The position numbers and the translations under genes are program-made. A stretch of 64,000 nt of DNA, taken from Nitrospirota bacterium (GTDB taxonomy: Bacteria; Nitrospirota; Leptospirillia; Leptospirillales; Leptospirillaceae). Below are positions 1-8,553 of the stretch, one piece after another. The stretch covers positions 27,464 to 91,463 of the forward strand of contig JAKADN010000003.1 in assembly GCA_021820445.1 (NCBI GenBank). The letters run 5' to 3'. Below the pieces are notes generated by a model. That model was not told the origin of the DNA, did not search any database, and saw nothing but the letters and a program-made list of their open reading frames with translations. The stretch's first letter is position 1. Each line of letters starts with the position of its first letter.

Positions 1-311
1 AGAAAGACGCCCGGTTTGACGCAAAGGAAAAGCAGGTCGGGACTCTTTCCCTTTTTCATCAGAGCAAGAAGGGACGTCTCTCCTTCGATTCCCTCCCCCT
101 TCAGGAGCTTCAGCACCTCCGGACTGGGATCGACGACCGAGAGAGCCGGGCGAACACCCGCACGATTGCTCGCCAGATGGCGGGCGATGACGCCACCCAT
201 CTGCCCCCCTCCGACAACCCAGATGGTGCCGGGGAACTCTCCCTCGGCAAACGATTTCGAAAGATGTCCGTTCTTCTGATTTTTTTTGCCTGACTTCCAC
301 GTATCGCTCAC
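1..311 (-). CDS. proC: Pyrroline-5-carboxylate reductase, N-terminal part (runs off the window)
   Basis: Last step of proline synthesis, reducing pyrroline-5-carboxylate with NAD(P)H in the cytoplasm. Only about the first 103 residues are present; the C-terminal catalytic and dimerisation part lies beyond base 1. After a roughly 27-residue polar leader the protein enters a Rossmann fold with the glycine-rich loop GTIWVVGGGQMGGVIARHLA, then a VVDPSPE strand end and a LLFLCVKPGVF strand, as in ProC. I chose the GTG at 309-311 because it gives a 4-base GTGA overlap with the yggS stop; pairing of yggS with proC is very common in bacteria. The charged N-terminal extension before the Rossmann strand is longer than usual, so a start further in is possible. 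Other NAD(P)-binding reductases share this loop, but gene order favours ProC. Confidence 0.85.
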   Translation of the reverse strand, partial: MSDTWKSGKKNQKNGHLSKSFAEGEFPGTIWVVGGGQMGGVIARHLASNRAGVRPALSVVDPSPEVLKLLKGEGIEGETSLLALMKKGKSPDLLFLCVKPGVF

Positions 312-991
312 ACGATCCCTTCCTCGAAAAGAAGGCGGCCGATCCTCACCTCCGTGGCTCCGCAGCGGATCCCCTCCTCGAAATCCTCGGACATGCCCAT
401 CGAAAGCTCCACGAGAAAAGGCCAATGTCCCTTGAGGCGAATCCACCATTCCCTTGCATCTTCGAAAACCTTCCGCGTTTTGTCCTGACGGCCGGAAGGA
501 TCGGGGACAGGCCCCATGACGAGGAGCCCACAGATATCGAGCCCCTCCAGAGTCGCAAGCGATCCGACCTCTTTTTCCAGTTCCTCCGGAAGAAAGCCGG
601 ACCGCCCTGGATCGCGCAGGATGTTCGCCTCCAGAAGGACGGACTGCGTCACCCCCTCGCGCGAAGCCAGATCGGACAGAAGACGGGCATGGGAGAGATT
701 GTCCAGGGAATCGACCCGGAAGAGCGGTCTATAATGCTTCCGGAGGGACCGCCCCTGGATCGCTCCGATAAAATGCCAGGAGATTCCTTCATCAAGGGCG
801 TTCCGCTTGCCCTCCCATTCTTCCCACCGATTTTCACCGAGATGCGTCACGCCGGCATCGACCAGACTCCGGATTTCCTCGATGGTCCGCATCTTGGTCA
901 CCCCGACGAGGCGCGGGAGATCCGTCCGTCCTGCCGCCCGGGAGGCGGCTTCGATGCGGGCTCTGATTCTGGCGAGATTGGCCGGGATCAT
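308..991 (-). CDS. yggS: YggS/PLPBP family pyridoxal-phosphate homeostasis protein
   Basis: Cytoplasmic PLP-binding protein of the alanine-racemase-fold family that buffers pyridoxal phosphate; it has no known catalytic role. The usual N-terminal helix ([20 protein letters not shown]) leads into VGVTKMRT, where the lysine is the expected Schiff-base residue, followed by HLGENRWEEW, WHFIGAIQG and the C-terminal phosphate-binding stretch LSMGMSEDFEEGIRCGATEV and RIG. Length is about 227 residues, normal for the family. The ATG at 991 is preferred over upstream starts because it forms an ATGA overlap with the pgeF stop. It is translationally coupled to pgeF before it and proC after it, continuing the operon tail of the dcw cluster. 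Confidence 0.9.
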   Translation of the reverse strand: MIPANLARIRARIEAASRAAGRTDLPRLVGVTKMRTIEEIRSLVDAGVTHLGENRWEEWEGKRNALDEGISWHFIGAIQGRSLRKHYRPLFRVDSLDNLSHARLLSDLASREGVTQSVLLEANILRDPGRSGFLPEELEKEVGSLATLEGLDICGLLVMGPVPDPSGRQDKTRKVFEDAREWWIRLKGHWPFLVELSMGMSEDFEEGIRCGATEVRIGRLLFEEGIV

Positions 992-1641
992 CGCCTCTCT
1001 CTCCGGATATAGTTGAGCATCGACCGCCCTTTCCGGCGGTTCCCCCATCCCCGATGGGAAAAGAAGAGGTCCGGATGACACCGGGTGCAGAGAGGGATCC
1101 TTCCGATATTTTCCAGGGGAACCCCCACCTCGAGAAGCTGGTGCGTCACGAGCGCCCAGAGGTCAAGCGTTCGTCGCGGTCCCTGGACATAGCTCGGAGT
1201 GTTCGATCGGACGGCCTCCCAGACCTCGGGCCCGACCTCGAAACAGCAGGGTCCGATGGCCGGCCCGAGAACGACCCGAATGTCGGCCGGAAGGATCTTT
1301 CCCATCTCCCCGAACCGGCGGATGCCCGCCGGGACGATCCCCGCCGCGGCCCCTCTCCAGCCCGCATGGAACGCCCCCACGAACTCCCCCGATTCCGCGG
1401 CGGCAAGTACAGGAAGGCAGTCGGCGGTAAAAACCCCCACCTCTTCGCCTTGATCCCCGGAGATGAGTCCGTCCCCCTCAAGGGGCCCCTCCTGGGACCT
1501 GGACTCCCTTGAGGAAAGGACCTGCGTGCCATGGGTCTGGCGAAGAACAAGGCATTGGGGACGCGGAGCACTCCCGACCGTTCCGAACCCATGATCGACA
1601 CCGAGGGAGGAGAGGAGTGGATGGCGGAGAAAATCCTTCAT
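988..1641 (-). CDS. pgeF: PgeF/YfiH family multicopper-oxidase-like protein (purine nucleoside phosphorylase / peptidoglycan editing factor)
   Basis: A 217-residue protein of the Cu-oxidase_4 (DUF152) family. Family members carry a Zn/Cu site and have been reported as purine nucleoside phosphorylase/adenosine deaminase-like enzymes, as polyphenol oxidases, and in E. coli as an editing factor removing wrongly incorporated L-Ser from muropeptides. Visible family motifs are [40 protein letters not shown] and [13 protein letters not shown], supplying the conserved His and Cys metal ligands. It starts with an ATGA overlap on the ftsZ stop and ends with an ATGA overlap on yggS. Its place directly behind ftsZ suits a cell-wall role, but which activity applies here cannot be told from sequence. 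Confidence 0.88.
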   Translation of the reverse strand: MKDFLRHPLLSSLGVDHGFGTVGSAPRPQCLVLRQTHGTQVLSSRESRSQEGPLEGDGLISGDQGEEVGVFTADCLPVLAAAESGEFVGAFHAGWRGAAAGIVPAGIRRFGEMGKILPADIRVVLGPAIGPCCFEVGPEVWEAVRSNTPSYVQGPRRTLDLWALVTHQLLEVGVPLENIGRIPLCTRCHPDLFFSHRGWGNRRKGRSMLNYIRRERR

Positions 1642-2822
1642 TCCCCGCGTTTTCTCCAGATGGCGGGCCTTTCGTTGAGATCCCCCTCCGGCTCAAGTTC
1701 GGCGGGTTGGGTCTCCCGAAGAAGCGGACGGGGGGACTGCCCCCCCTGTCTTCTGAGAAAGGCGGGAATCTCCTCCTGTCCATCGGCAGGAAGGGACTCG
1801 GCCGAAGAGCTCTCGGCCTTCCCAGGTGCCCGGTCGGCGGGTTGGTCGAATCCCGTCGCGATCACCGTGATATGGATCTCCTCCATCGGATGGTCTTCGA
1901 CCACTGTTCCGAAGATCAGATTGGCCGATCCCTTTTCGGCCTCCTCCTCGATGAGTCGGGAGGCCTCGGTGATTTCGTTTAAGGTCATGTCCGAGCCTCC
2001 CCGGAAGTTCACGAGAATGCCTTTTGCCCCCCGGATCGAACTGTCCTCGAGAAGGGGGCTGTTTATGGCGGCACGGGCGGCCGTCAGAGCCCTCTCGGGT
2101 CCGGAGGCCGTTCCGATCCCCATGACGGCACGGCCCATGTTGGCCATCGTCGTCTTCACATCGGCAAAGTCGAGATTGATGAGTCCCGGACGGGTAATGA
2201 TGTCCGAGATCCCCTGGACACCCTGTCGCAGGACGTCGTCAGCCTTCTTGAAGGCATCGATGAGAGGGGTTCCCCTGTCGACCACCGATTCGAGCCGGTC
2301 GTTGGGAATCACGATCAGCGTGTCGGTGAACCGACGGAGTTCCCGAAGCCCCTCCTCGGCGTTCCGGCATCGTTTCGGCCCCTCGAAGCCGAAGGGGGTC
2401 GTCACAACCGCCACAGTGAGAATGCCGCTTTCGCGGGCCACCTGTGCGATCACCGGGGCCGCCCCTGTCCCCGTTCCGCCGCCCATTCCCGCCGTCACGA
2501 AGACCATGTCCGATCCGGCCACCGCTCCGCGAATCTTGTCGACGTCCTCAAGGGCGGAACGCCGGCCGACTTCGGGATTGGCACCGGCTCCCAGCCCCCT
2601 GCTGACGGCGCTTCCGATCTGGATCCTGTGGGCATCGATCCGGTTTAGGGCCTGAAGATCGGTGTTGACCGCCACGAACTCAACGCCCTTCAGGTCGGAC
2701 ATGATCATGGTGTGAATGGCATTGCACCCCCCACCGCCCACTCCGATGACAAGGATGCGGGCCCCGAGGATTCCGGACTGCTTGTAGTCGATCAAGGGCT
2801 CTTCACCCCATTCTGGATCCAT
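1638..2822 (-). CDS. ftsZ: Cell division GTPase FtsZ
   Basis: Tubulin-like GTPase forming the cytokinetic Z-ring. The 394-residue product has the N-terminal nucleotide loop [11 protein letters not shown], the tubulin signature GGGTGTG (residues 114-120), the NDRL region and the catalytic T7 loop NLDFADVKT. An acidic linker begins near residue 325. It holds the expected FtsA/ZipA-binding peptide EIPAFLRRQ at 351-359 but then continues to a second related motif, [10 protein letters not shown], at the extreme C-terminus (384-393). I use the ATG at 2822, seven bases after a GGAG, rather than a TTG seven codons upstream. A GGAGCC/GGCTCC hairpin lies just upstream. Stop overlaps the pgeF start (ATGA). 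Confidence 0.98.
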   Translation of the reverse strand: MDPEWGEEPLIDYKQSGILGARILVIGVGGGGCNAIHTMIMSDLKGVEFVAVNTDLQALNRIDAHRIQIGSAVSRGLGAGANPEVGRRSALEDVDKIRGAVAGSDMVFVTAGMGGGTGTGAAPVIAQVARESGILTVAVVTTPFGFEGPKRCRNAEEGLRELRRFTDTLIVIPNDRLESVVDRGTPLIDAFKKADDVLRQGVQGISDIITRPGLINLDFADVKTTMANMGRAVMGIGTASGPERALTAARAAINSPLLEDSSIRGAKGILVNFRGGSDMTLNEITEASRLIEEEAEKGSANLIFGTVVEDHPMEEIHITVIATGFDQPADRAPGKAESSSAESLPADGQEEIPAFLRRQGGQSPRPLLRETQPAELEPEGDLNERPAIWRKRGE

Positions 2823-2835
2823 TCCCACACTCCAA

Positions 2836-2851
2836 GGAGCCAAGCGGCTCC
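2836..2851 (-). promoter_or_regulatory. Hairpin in the ftsZ leader
   Basis: Perfect 6-bp stem GGAGCC-GCTT-GGCTCC (minus-strand sense) ending only a few bases before the ftsZ Shine-Dalgarno GGAG. No T-run follows, so it is not an intrinsic terminator. It could modulate ftsZ translation or mRNA stability; function is inference. Confidence 0.35.
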
Positions 2852-2929
2852 GAACTGTTAACGATCATGAGAGGTCAATCGGCCCGCCAGCGGCGAGATG
2901 TCCTCCGGAAACCTTCCCTGTTTGGTCCG

Positions 2930-4216
2930 TCAGATGATTTCCCGAAGCCAGTTCCAGATCCTGACACCGGACGAGGCCGTCGGGCCTTTTCTCGGTTCTT
3001 GCGATTCCTGGAAAGGGGCGTCTTCCCGGTGGGGGAGATCCTGAGGTCCCCACTGATCCCTCGCAAAATAAAGGAGGCCAATGGCCGATGCGAACTCGGG
3101 AGCGGAGGCCTGATCAACCAGGCCCTGGACGCGCAGACCGGTTTGTCCGACGGAAACGGGCATCTCGAAGATCTTTTCCGCAAACGGCACAATGTTCGGC
3201 ATCCGGGCGACGCCCCCCACAAGGACGACTCCCCGGGCGAGGAAGGCGTTCTGGCGCATCCGGTCCAGGTCTCCCTTGACGCGCGTCAAAATTTCCTCGA
3301 GCCTTGCCTCGACGACCTCCCGAACCTGGGTCCTGCGGAGAGAACCTTGCGGACTTTCCTCGGAAACGGGGGGGTTCGTTGCCCCCTCCTCTTCCGGAGC
3401 CTCAGGAGGCGTAGACTGCCCCGGGGAGCTGAAAACCTCCTTTTTGATCCGCTCTGCCTCGGACTGGGAAATCCGCATGACTGCGGCCAGGTCCTTCGTC
3501 ATGGCCGCTCCCCCCAAAGGAATGATGCGGACCCCGGAGAGGGCGCCGTTCTGATAAAGAACCATCCCAGTTGTTCCACCCCCGATATCGACGACGCACA
3601 CCCCAAGCTCCTTGTCGTCCTCGGTCAGAACTGCCCGCGCACTTGCAAGAGGCTGCAGAACGAGGTCTCCGTCACGAACCGTGAGCCCGGACCTTTCAAC
3701 ACTTCGCTTGAGGTTTGCGAGCACCATGTCGGAACCCCGGATGACATGGACCAGTGCCTCCAGACGGGCCCCCACCATTCCGACGGGATTCACGATGCCT
3801 CCCTGTTCATCGATCCGGTAGGACTTGGGAATGGTGTGGAGAAGTTCGGAGGACTGACAGCCCATCATCGTTCGGGCTTCCTGCAAGATCCTGTCGATAT
3901 CCGTCGCCAGGACCTCCCGGTCCTTGAGGGCGATCATCACCCGCTGGTCCTGGCCGTCGATCTCGCCTCCCGCGAATCCGACAACGACACGGGAAACGGG
4001 ACAGCTCGCCTTCCGGACCGCGACGTCGACCGCCTTCCGGATGGCCGCCACCGTCTGCTGCACATCCACAATCGTCCCGTTCCTGATGCCGTTTTGTGTC
4101 GATGCGGTCCCGATCCCGACGATCTCGAACCGGTCGTCATCGATGGCCTGCCCCAATACGGCACACACCTTTGTCGAACCCAAATCAATGGCTGCAAATA
4201 CTGGTTGATCCGTCAT
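2930..4216 (-). CDS. ftsA: Cell division actin-like protein FtsA
   Basis: Actin-fold ATPase that tethers FtsZ filaments to the membrane. The 428-residue product opens with the phosphate-1 loop AAIDLGSTKVCAVLG and carries the SHS2 (1C) domain around residues 85-165, phosphate-2 CVVDIGGGTTGMVLY (residues 207-221) and the adenosine motif VVLVGGVARMP (330-340). It ends in an amphipathic membrane helix, GVRIWNWLREII. Between about 262 and 296 there is a Pro/Glu-rich insertion (SSPGQSTPPEAPEEEG and following) that looks like a flexible loop. Start ATG 4216 sits after GAGG with good spacing; an upstream in-frame start would add 24 unconserved residues. A 107-bp gap separates it from ftsZ. Confidence 0.97.
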   Translation of the reverse strand: MTDQPVFAAIDLGSTKVCAVLGQAIDDDRFEIVGIGTASTQNGIRNGTIVDVQQTVAAIRKAVDVAVRKASCPVSRVVVGFAGGEIDGQDQRVMIALKDREVLATDIDRILQEARTMMGCQSSELLHTIPKSYRIDEQGGIVNPVGMVGARLEALVHVIRGSDMVLANLKRSVERSGLTVRDGDLVLQPLASARAVLTEDDKELGVCVVDIGGGTTGMVLYQNGALSGVRIIPLGGAAMTKDLAAVMRISQSEAERIKKEVFSSPGQSTPPEAPEEEGATNPPVSEESPQGSLRRTQVREVVEARLEEILTRVKGDLDRMRQNAFLARGVVLVGGVARMPNIVPFAEKIFEMPVSVGQTGLRVQGLVDQASAPEFASAIGLLYFARDQWGPQDLPHREDAPFQESQEPRKGPTASSGVRIWNWLREII

Positions 4217-4331
4217 CTGATGCCTCTGTCTCCCCTGAAAATTTAAAGTGCCCGCCCGGCTCTTCCCGAAGCCTGCCCATTTTCTCACAACGGGGGAAGT
4301 GTCTCAACAGATCGAAACGGAAAGGATCCCC

Positions 4332-5177
4332 TCAGGAACGGCCTTCTTTTTTCCCGGAATGGGAAGAGGAAGGGGTGTGATTTTCCAGAGTTGGACGAAG
4401 AATCAGCATTCCCTTGAAGCGCAGGTCGATGCCTTCGGGGAGCTTGCCGGTGGCCAGGACGCCGGACTTTTTCAGATAGGCGCGGAAAAGGTGGAACGGT
4501 GCACAGCCGAGATCCGTTCCCAACAGGAGCACCGGCAGATTATGGGCGGGGTAGAAGCGAACTTCATGGGGCCCGTTCAGGCTGAACCACTGCCCCGAGG
4601 GTGCCCCTTCCGAGCGGCATTTACGAACAGTCTCGATGGTGCGGACCAGACGTATTCCGGTCGGGCGGGTCAGGGGGGAGCGCACGATGACCTGGGGGAG
4701 AGCCCCCGTCCCCGGATAGGACCGCCCCATGAGAGAGAGCCCCTGCGCGTTCAGATAGGAAACCCTTGCAGGGACGGCCGTCGCCAGAGGCGCCTGAAAA
4801 GCCATGAGACCGTAGGCCGGGCGCAAGAGGCCCACCGGCGTCCACACCTTGACGCGAACGACGCGTCCTGTTCCAGGAAGATCCTTTTCACTGACGGACT
4901 CGATCCAGGGATGGGACTCTTTCAGCCTTTCGAGGGGTTCCCGGTCCAGATAGGGCAAGGTGCGGTACCGCACACGCGAAAGCCATCCGGCGACGAGTTC
5001 TCTGTCAAGAACTTCCGGGCCAAGGATCGTGACCGTGAAAGAGCGGGCCGGAGAGTGAAAGAGTCCCCGGAGAAAAAATCCTCCCCACAAGAGCCAGAAG
5101 AGAAGAAGAAGAATGTATCGGCCAGATCCGGGCCTCAGGAAGGAGGGTTTCCCCGGCCCGGAATCCCCTGTTCCCAT
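4332..5177 (-). CDS. ftsQ: Cell division protein FtsQ
   Basis: Bitopic divisome protein linking early and late division proteins. About 20 cytoplasmic residues precede one membrane helix (YILLLLFWLLWGGFFLRGLF, roughly residues 21-40), followed by a periplasmic POTRA-like segment (FTVTILGPEVLDRELVAGWL, then HPWIESVSEKDLPGTGRVVRV) and the FtsQ beta domain. It is 281 residues long. Sequence conservation in FtsQ is low, so the call rests mainly on topology, the HPWIESV stretch typical of the POTRA domain and position between ddl and ftsA. Start overlaps the ddl stop by one base (TGATG), so translation is coupled. Confidence 0.9.
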   Translation of the reverse strand: MGTGDSGPGKPSFLRPGSGRYILLLLFWLLWGGFFLRGLFHSPARSFTVTILGPEVLDRELVAGWLSRVRYRTLPYLDREPLERLKESHPWIESVSEKDLPGTGRVVRVKVWTPVGLLRPAYGLMAFQAPLATAVPARVSYLNAQGLSLMGRSYPGTGALPQVIVRSPLTRPTGIRLVRTIETVRKCRSEGAPSGQWFSLNGPHEVRFYPAHNLPVLLLGTDLGCAPFHLFRAYLKKSGVLATGKLPEGIDLRFKGMLILRPTLENHTPSSSHSGKKEGRS

Positions 5178-6154
5178 CAGAGGCCGGCATGGACAGTGGA
5201 GCGCTCCCCGTCAAGGCGGGCTGTCCACAGGAGCTCCAGAAGAAGATCGGTAAAAGTGAGTCCTGCGTGGGAGGCGATTTCCGGCAACAGGGAGGTCGGA
5301 GTCAGCCCCGGAAGGGTGTTCACCTCGAGAACGACGAAGACCCCTTCCTCGTTCAGGATCGTATCGAGACGACTGGTCCCCCGAAGCTCGAGGATCCGGT
5401 GGGCCTCCAGCGTCGACTCGGCCAGCTCGCTCAGGAGGGTGTCGGAGAGGGGTGCCGGACAAATATGGCGGGAGGCCCCGGGCGAGTATTTTGAGGCATA
5501 GGTATAGAACGGTTCGGCGTTTCCCGGAATAATCTCGATGGCCCCGAGAAAGCGGTCGGACAGAACGGCCGACTGGATTTCCCTTCCGCGGATGCATTGC
5601 TCGATCAGGACCCACGGAGAATACTCGCCCGCGAGAGTGACCGCCTGGGCGAGCTCCTCGCGGCGCTCGATCCGACGGACCCCGATGGAGGATCCTCCGG
5701 ACTCCGGCTTGACCATGTAGGGCGGGTCGAAGGAGACGCTGTCGGCACGGAAGTCCGATCCTATCCTGTGGGCATAGGTCAGCGGAACGGCAAGTCCCCT
5801 CTCCCGGAAGAGGGCTCGCGAACGCATCTTGGACATCCCGATCGCCGACCCGAGCACGCCGGAGCCGGTATAGGGAATTTTCATAATTTCAAGAAAACCC
5901 TGGAGCGTCCCGTTTTCCCCCGCGCCACCATGGGTGGCGAGAAAGGCCACATCCGGAGCAAATTCAGAAAGAGTCATCGCCAGAGTCCGGTCTGCTTCGA
6001 GCTCCCGGACTTCAAATCCTGCCTGGACAAGGGCTCCGGAGACAGCCTTTGAGGAAACCCTTGATACCTGAGCCTCCTCTGATTCTCCACCACAGAGAAC
6101 CGCCACCTTCCTGATTCCTTTTTCCTTGAGCATTGCCTGCGTTATGCGTTCCAC
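5177..6154 (-). CDS. ddl: D-alanine--D-alanine ligase
   Basis: ATP-grasp ligase making the D-Ala-D-Ala dipeptide for UDP-MurNAc-pentapeptide. Motifs in order: CGGESEEAQVS (N-terminal D-Ala site with catalytic Glu), LATHGGAGENGTLQG, YTGSGVLGSAIGM, KPESGGSSIGV (ATP loop with the Ser of the active-site triad), FYTYASKYSPG (the Tyr-containing omega loop) and LEVNTLPGLTPTSLLPE (Mg/ADP binding, end of the fold). The length, 325 residues, is typical. The GTG at 6154 has a strong GAGGTGAG site six bases upstream and overlaps murB by 13 bases; the ATG at 6133 has no good site, so GTG is preferred. Confidence 0.97.
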   Translation of the reverse strand: MERITQAMLKEKGIRKVAVLCGGESEEAQVSRVSSKAVSGALVQAGFEVRELEADRTLAMTLSEFAPDVAFLATHGGAGENGTLQGFLEIMKIPYTGSGVLGSAIGMSKMRSRALFRERGLAVPLTYAHRIGSDFRADSVSFDPPYMVKPESGGSSIGVRRIERREELAQAVTLAGEYSPWVLIEQCIRGREIQSAVLSDRFLGAIEIIPGNAEPFYTYASKYSPGASRHICPAPLSDTLLSELAESTLEAHRILELRGTSRLDTILNEEGVFVVLEVNTLPGLTPTSLLPEIASHAGLTFTDLLLELLWTARLDGERSTVHAGL

Positions 6155-7101
6155 ATTCTCACCTCAGGTTCCAGAACCACACCCCAATGCTCCCTGACCC
6201 GCTGGGCCACGTACTCCAAAAGATCCCGAAATTCCCGTTCGGATCCACCGCCCGTATTGACAAAAAAATTGGCATGGCGGAGAGAAACCATGATTCCTCC
6301 CCGTCGCTCGCCCTTGAGACCCGCCTCCTCGATGAGTCGGCCTGCCGTATACCCCTCCGGTCCATCGCCGGGGTTTCTGAAAACGGATCCCAGGCTCGGC
6401 TCTTCAAGCGGCTGCGTTCGTTTCCTGTAGTCGAGATGACGGGTCAGGAGCGCCAGACAGACTTCAGGAGCGGTGCATGGACCCGACAGAAGCGCTCCCA
6501 GGAGCACGCTTCCCCTCGGAAGGCTTTCCTGAGCGGAGGCGGCCATGCTTTGGTCCTGGCGGCCGGAAAAACACGAGGTCCGGTATCCGTATCCCAGTCT
6601 CTCCGCAGAAATTGTCTCGACAGTGCCAGAAGGAGTCATGACGGTCACGCTCTTGCAGAGATCCGACCATTCCCGTCCCCCTGCCCCCGCATTCATGACG
6701 GCGGCGCCGCCCACCGTTCCGGGAATTCCGGAGAGAAACTCAAAGCCTCCGACTCCCCGTCTGGCCGCTTCGCGGGCGAGGGCCGGCAGGGGATATCCCG
6801 CCTCGGCATAAACCTCCCCCTCCTCCGTCCAGCGGCAAGCCGATGCCCAATCGCCGGGTTCGAAACGGACAAGCGTTCCTTCAATTCCCTGGTCAGGAAA
6901 GAGGATATTGCTTCCCCGGCCGGAGAAGACAAGAGGGCCGGGGAGTTTGTTCCGGCTCTTAAGGTCAAAGACCTCTTCCATCTCTTCGGCTGAGGAGACG
7001 CAGACGACCGAGGAGATCGGTCCTCCGATCCGGATCGAGGAATAACGGCTCAGACGTTCACGGGATCGGATTCGCGGGCGACGAGTGAGACTGGCTCCCA
7101 C
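6142..7101 (-). CDS. murB: UDP-N-acetylenolpyruvoylglucosamine reductase MurB
   Basis: FAD/NADPH enzyme producing UDP-MurNAc in the cytoplasm. The FAD-binding half shows YSSIRIGGP, FSGRGSNILFPDQGIEG, FLSGIPGTVGGAAVMNAGA and YGYRTSCF. The C-terminal half has GSVFRNP, AGRLIEEAGLKG and HANFFVNTGG, including the Ser of GSVF that protonates the substrate. Length 319 residues. The GTG at 7101 overlaps murC by 52 bases. No ATG/GTG/TTG occurs between there and the conserved YSSIRIGG, but a CTG at 7053 would give a CTGA overlap with the murC stop, so the true start is uncertain. Confidence 0.95.
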   Translation of the reverse strand: MGASLTRRPRIRSRERLSRYSSIRIGGPISSVVCVSSAEEMEEVFDLKSRNKLPGPLVFSGRGSNILFPDQGIEGTLVRFEPGDWASACRWTEEGEVYAEAGYPLPALAREAARRGVGGFEFLSGIPGTVGGAAVMNAGAGGREWSDLCKSVTVMTPSGTVETISAERLGYGYRTSCFSGRQDQSMAASAQESLPRGSVLLGALLSGPCTAPEVCLALLTRHLDYRKRTQPLEEPSLGSVFRNPGDGPEGYTAGRLIEEAGLKGERRGGIMVSLRHANFFVNTGGGSEREFRDLLEYVAQRVREHWGVVLEPEVRMWNA

Positions 7102-8462
7102 AGAAGAAATTCCTTTCCAAGACGCGTGATGTCCCCTGCCCCAAGAGTCAGGAGCAGGTCACCCGGCTTCAACAGGGAGAGCAGTCGGGTCATCCAGCAT
7201 TCGCGGCGAGGCTCATAGTCGACCTTTTCTCCCCAGCGATCTCTCATCTTGTGGTAAAGGGCCTCCCCGGCCACTCCCGGAATCGGCTCTTCTCCCGCGG
7301 CATAGATCTCCGTCACCAAAATTCTGTCGGCATCCCCGAAGGCTTCGACGAAAGCGTTCTGGAGATCCCTGACCCGGGTGAAACGATGGGGCTGAAAAAC
7401 GGCGACGATTCGGCGCTTCGGATAGGCCTGCCGGGCCGCAGAGAGGGTTGCACGGATCTCTGTGGGGTGATGGCCGTAATCATCCACCACAAGGACCCCG
7501 TCTTTTTCGCCGAGGATCGTGAAGCGCCTTCCGACGCTGACGAAGCCGGCGAGGGCCCTTTGCATCGTTTCCGGAGATATTTCAAGACAGGTTCCGACGC
7601 AGATTGCGGCCAGGGCGTTCAGAACGTTGTGGATGCCGGGGACCTTCAGGGAAAAACGTCCCCAGAAGGCTCCGTCGACCAGGACGTCGAAAGCCGATCC
7701 CACCCCTTCGAAGGCGATATTCACCGCCCTGACGCGCGCCTCCTGGGAGAGGCCATAGGTCAGTGGGACGGTGGAGAGTCGCGAGACAACGGAGACGATT
7801 CCCGGATCATCGATGCACAGAACCCCGATCCCCCCGACTTCTCCCGCATCGAGGTATGTGGCAAAGGCCTCGACGAGCGTCTCGAAGGTTCCGTAAAAGT
7901 CCATATGCTCGCGGTCGATGTTTGTCACGACCCGGATCCGGGGTTCGAGCTTCAGGAATGATCCGTCGCTTTCGTCCGCTTCCGTGACAAAATAGGGCGA
8001 CTTCCCGACAAGGGCGCACCCCGGGAAGGTGCTGACCTTTCCTCCCACGACGCAGGTCGGGTCCAATCCGGCCGCGAGAAGAACCGTGGCGATCATCGAA
8101 GTTGTGGTCGTCTTTCCATGAGAGCCGGTCACTGCGATCCCGAAGGCGGAATTCAAAAGCTCCGCCAAAATGTCTCCCCGGTGAACGACGGGAATTCCTC
8201 GCGTGATGGCCGCCGTCCATTCCGGATTTCCCGGCTTGATCGCAGAGGACACGACGACGCGGGAGACGTCGTTCATGTGGGAGGCCGCGTGGCCTTCCAT
8301 GATGGTCGCCCCTTTTTCTGCCAACCGCCGGGTGCAGTCGTTCGCTCCGATGTCCGAGCCCGAAACGGCCACGCCTCTTTCCAGAAGGATTTCGGCAATG
8401 GGAGCCATTCCCGCCCCGCCAATTCCGATAAAATGGACCTTCTTTCCCGTTTTCTTGCGCAT
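7050..8462 (-). CDS. murC: UDP-N-acetylmuramate--L-alanine ligase MurC
   Basis: Adds L-Ala to UDP-MurNAc. The 470-residue protein begins with the UDP-binding Rossmann loop HFIGIGGAGM and shows the Mur-ligase P-loop VTGSHGKTTTTSM, the carbamate/Mg region EADESDGSFL, NIDREHMDFY, HNVLNALAA and the C-terminal DDYGHHPTEI and FQPHRFTR blocks diagnostic of MurC. The ATG at 8462 follows GGAGGG at proper spacing; an upstream start would add 18 unconserved residues. A good sigma-70-type promoter lies just upstream, so the murC-to-proC half of the cluster can be transcribed independently of the mraZ promoter. Confidence 0.97.
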   Translation of the reverse strand: MRKKTGKKVHFIGIGGAGMAPIAEILLERGVAVSGSDIGANDCTRRLAEKGATIMEGHAASHMNDVSRVVVSSAIKPGNPEWTAAITRGIPVVHRGDILAELLNSAFGIAVTGSHGKTTTTSMIATVLLAAGLDPTCVVGGKVSTFPGCALVGKSPYFVTEADESDGSFLKLEPRIRVVTNIDREHMDFYGTFETLVEAFATYLDAGEVGGIGVLCIDDPGIVSVVSRLSTVPLTYGLSQEARVRAVNIAFEGVGSAFDVLVDGAFWGRFSLKVPGIHNVLNALAAICVGTCLEISPETMQRALAGFVSVGRRFTILGEKDGVLVVDDYGHHPTEIRATLSAARQAYPKRRIVAVFQPHRFTRVRDLQNAFVEAFGDADRILVTEIYAAGEEPIPGVAGEALYHKMRDRWGEKVDYEPRRECWMTRLLSLLKPGDLLLTLGAGDITRLGKEFLLWEPVSLVARESDPVNV

Positions 8463-8487
8463 CGCGCCCTCCGAGGTTTCTTCCACT

Positions 8488-8516
8488 ATTGTAACGGATT
8501 GACCCTCATGTTCCAA
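8488..8516 (-). promoter_or_regulatory. Predicted sigma-70 promoter for murC and downstream division genes
   Basis: On the minus strand TTGGAA (8511-8516), a 17-base spacer and TACAAT (8488-8493) lie about 26 bases before the murC ATG, within the only real gap inside the dcw cluster. The upstream murG-murC gap is AT-rich. Predicted start near 8481 leaves a short leader carrying GGAGG. Confidence 0.6.
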
Positions 8517-8553
8517 GATGATCCATAATACACAGAGTAAGAATCAAATATAT

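Noticed and set aside
2867..4246. Long plus-strand frame opposite ftsA (459 codons)
   Set aside because: Antisense shadow of a clearly functional ftsA, caused by high GC content; no motif and no ribosome-binding site.
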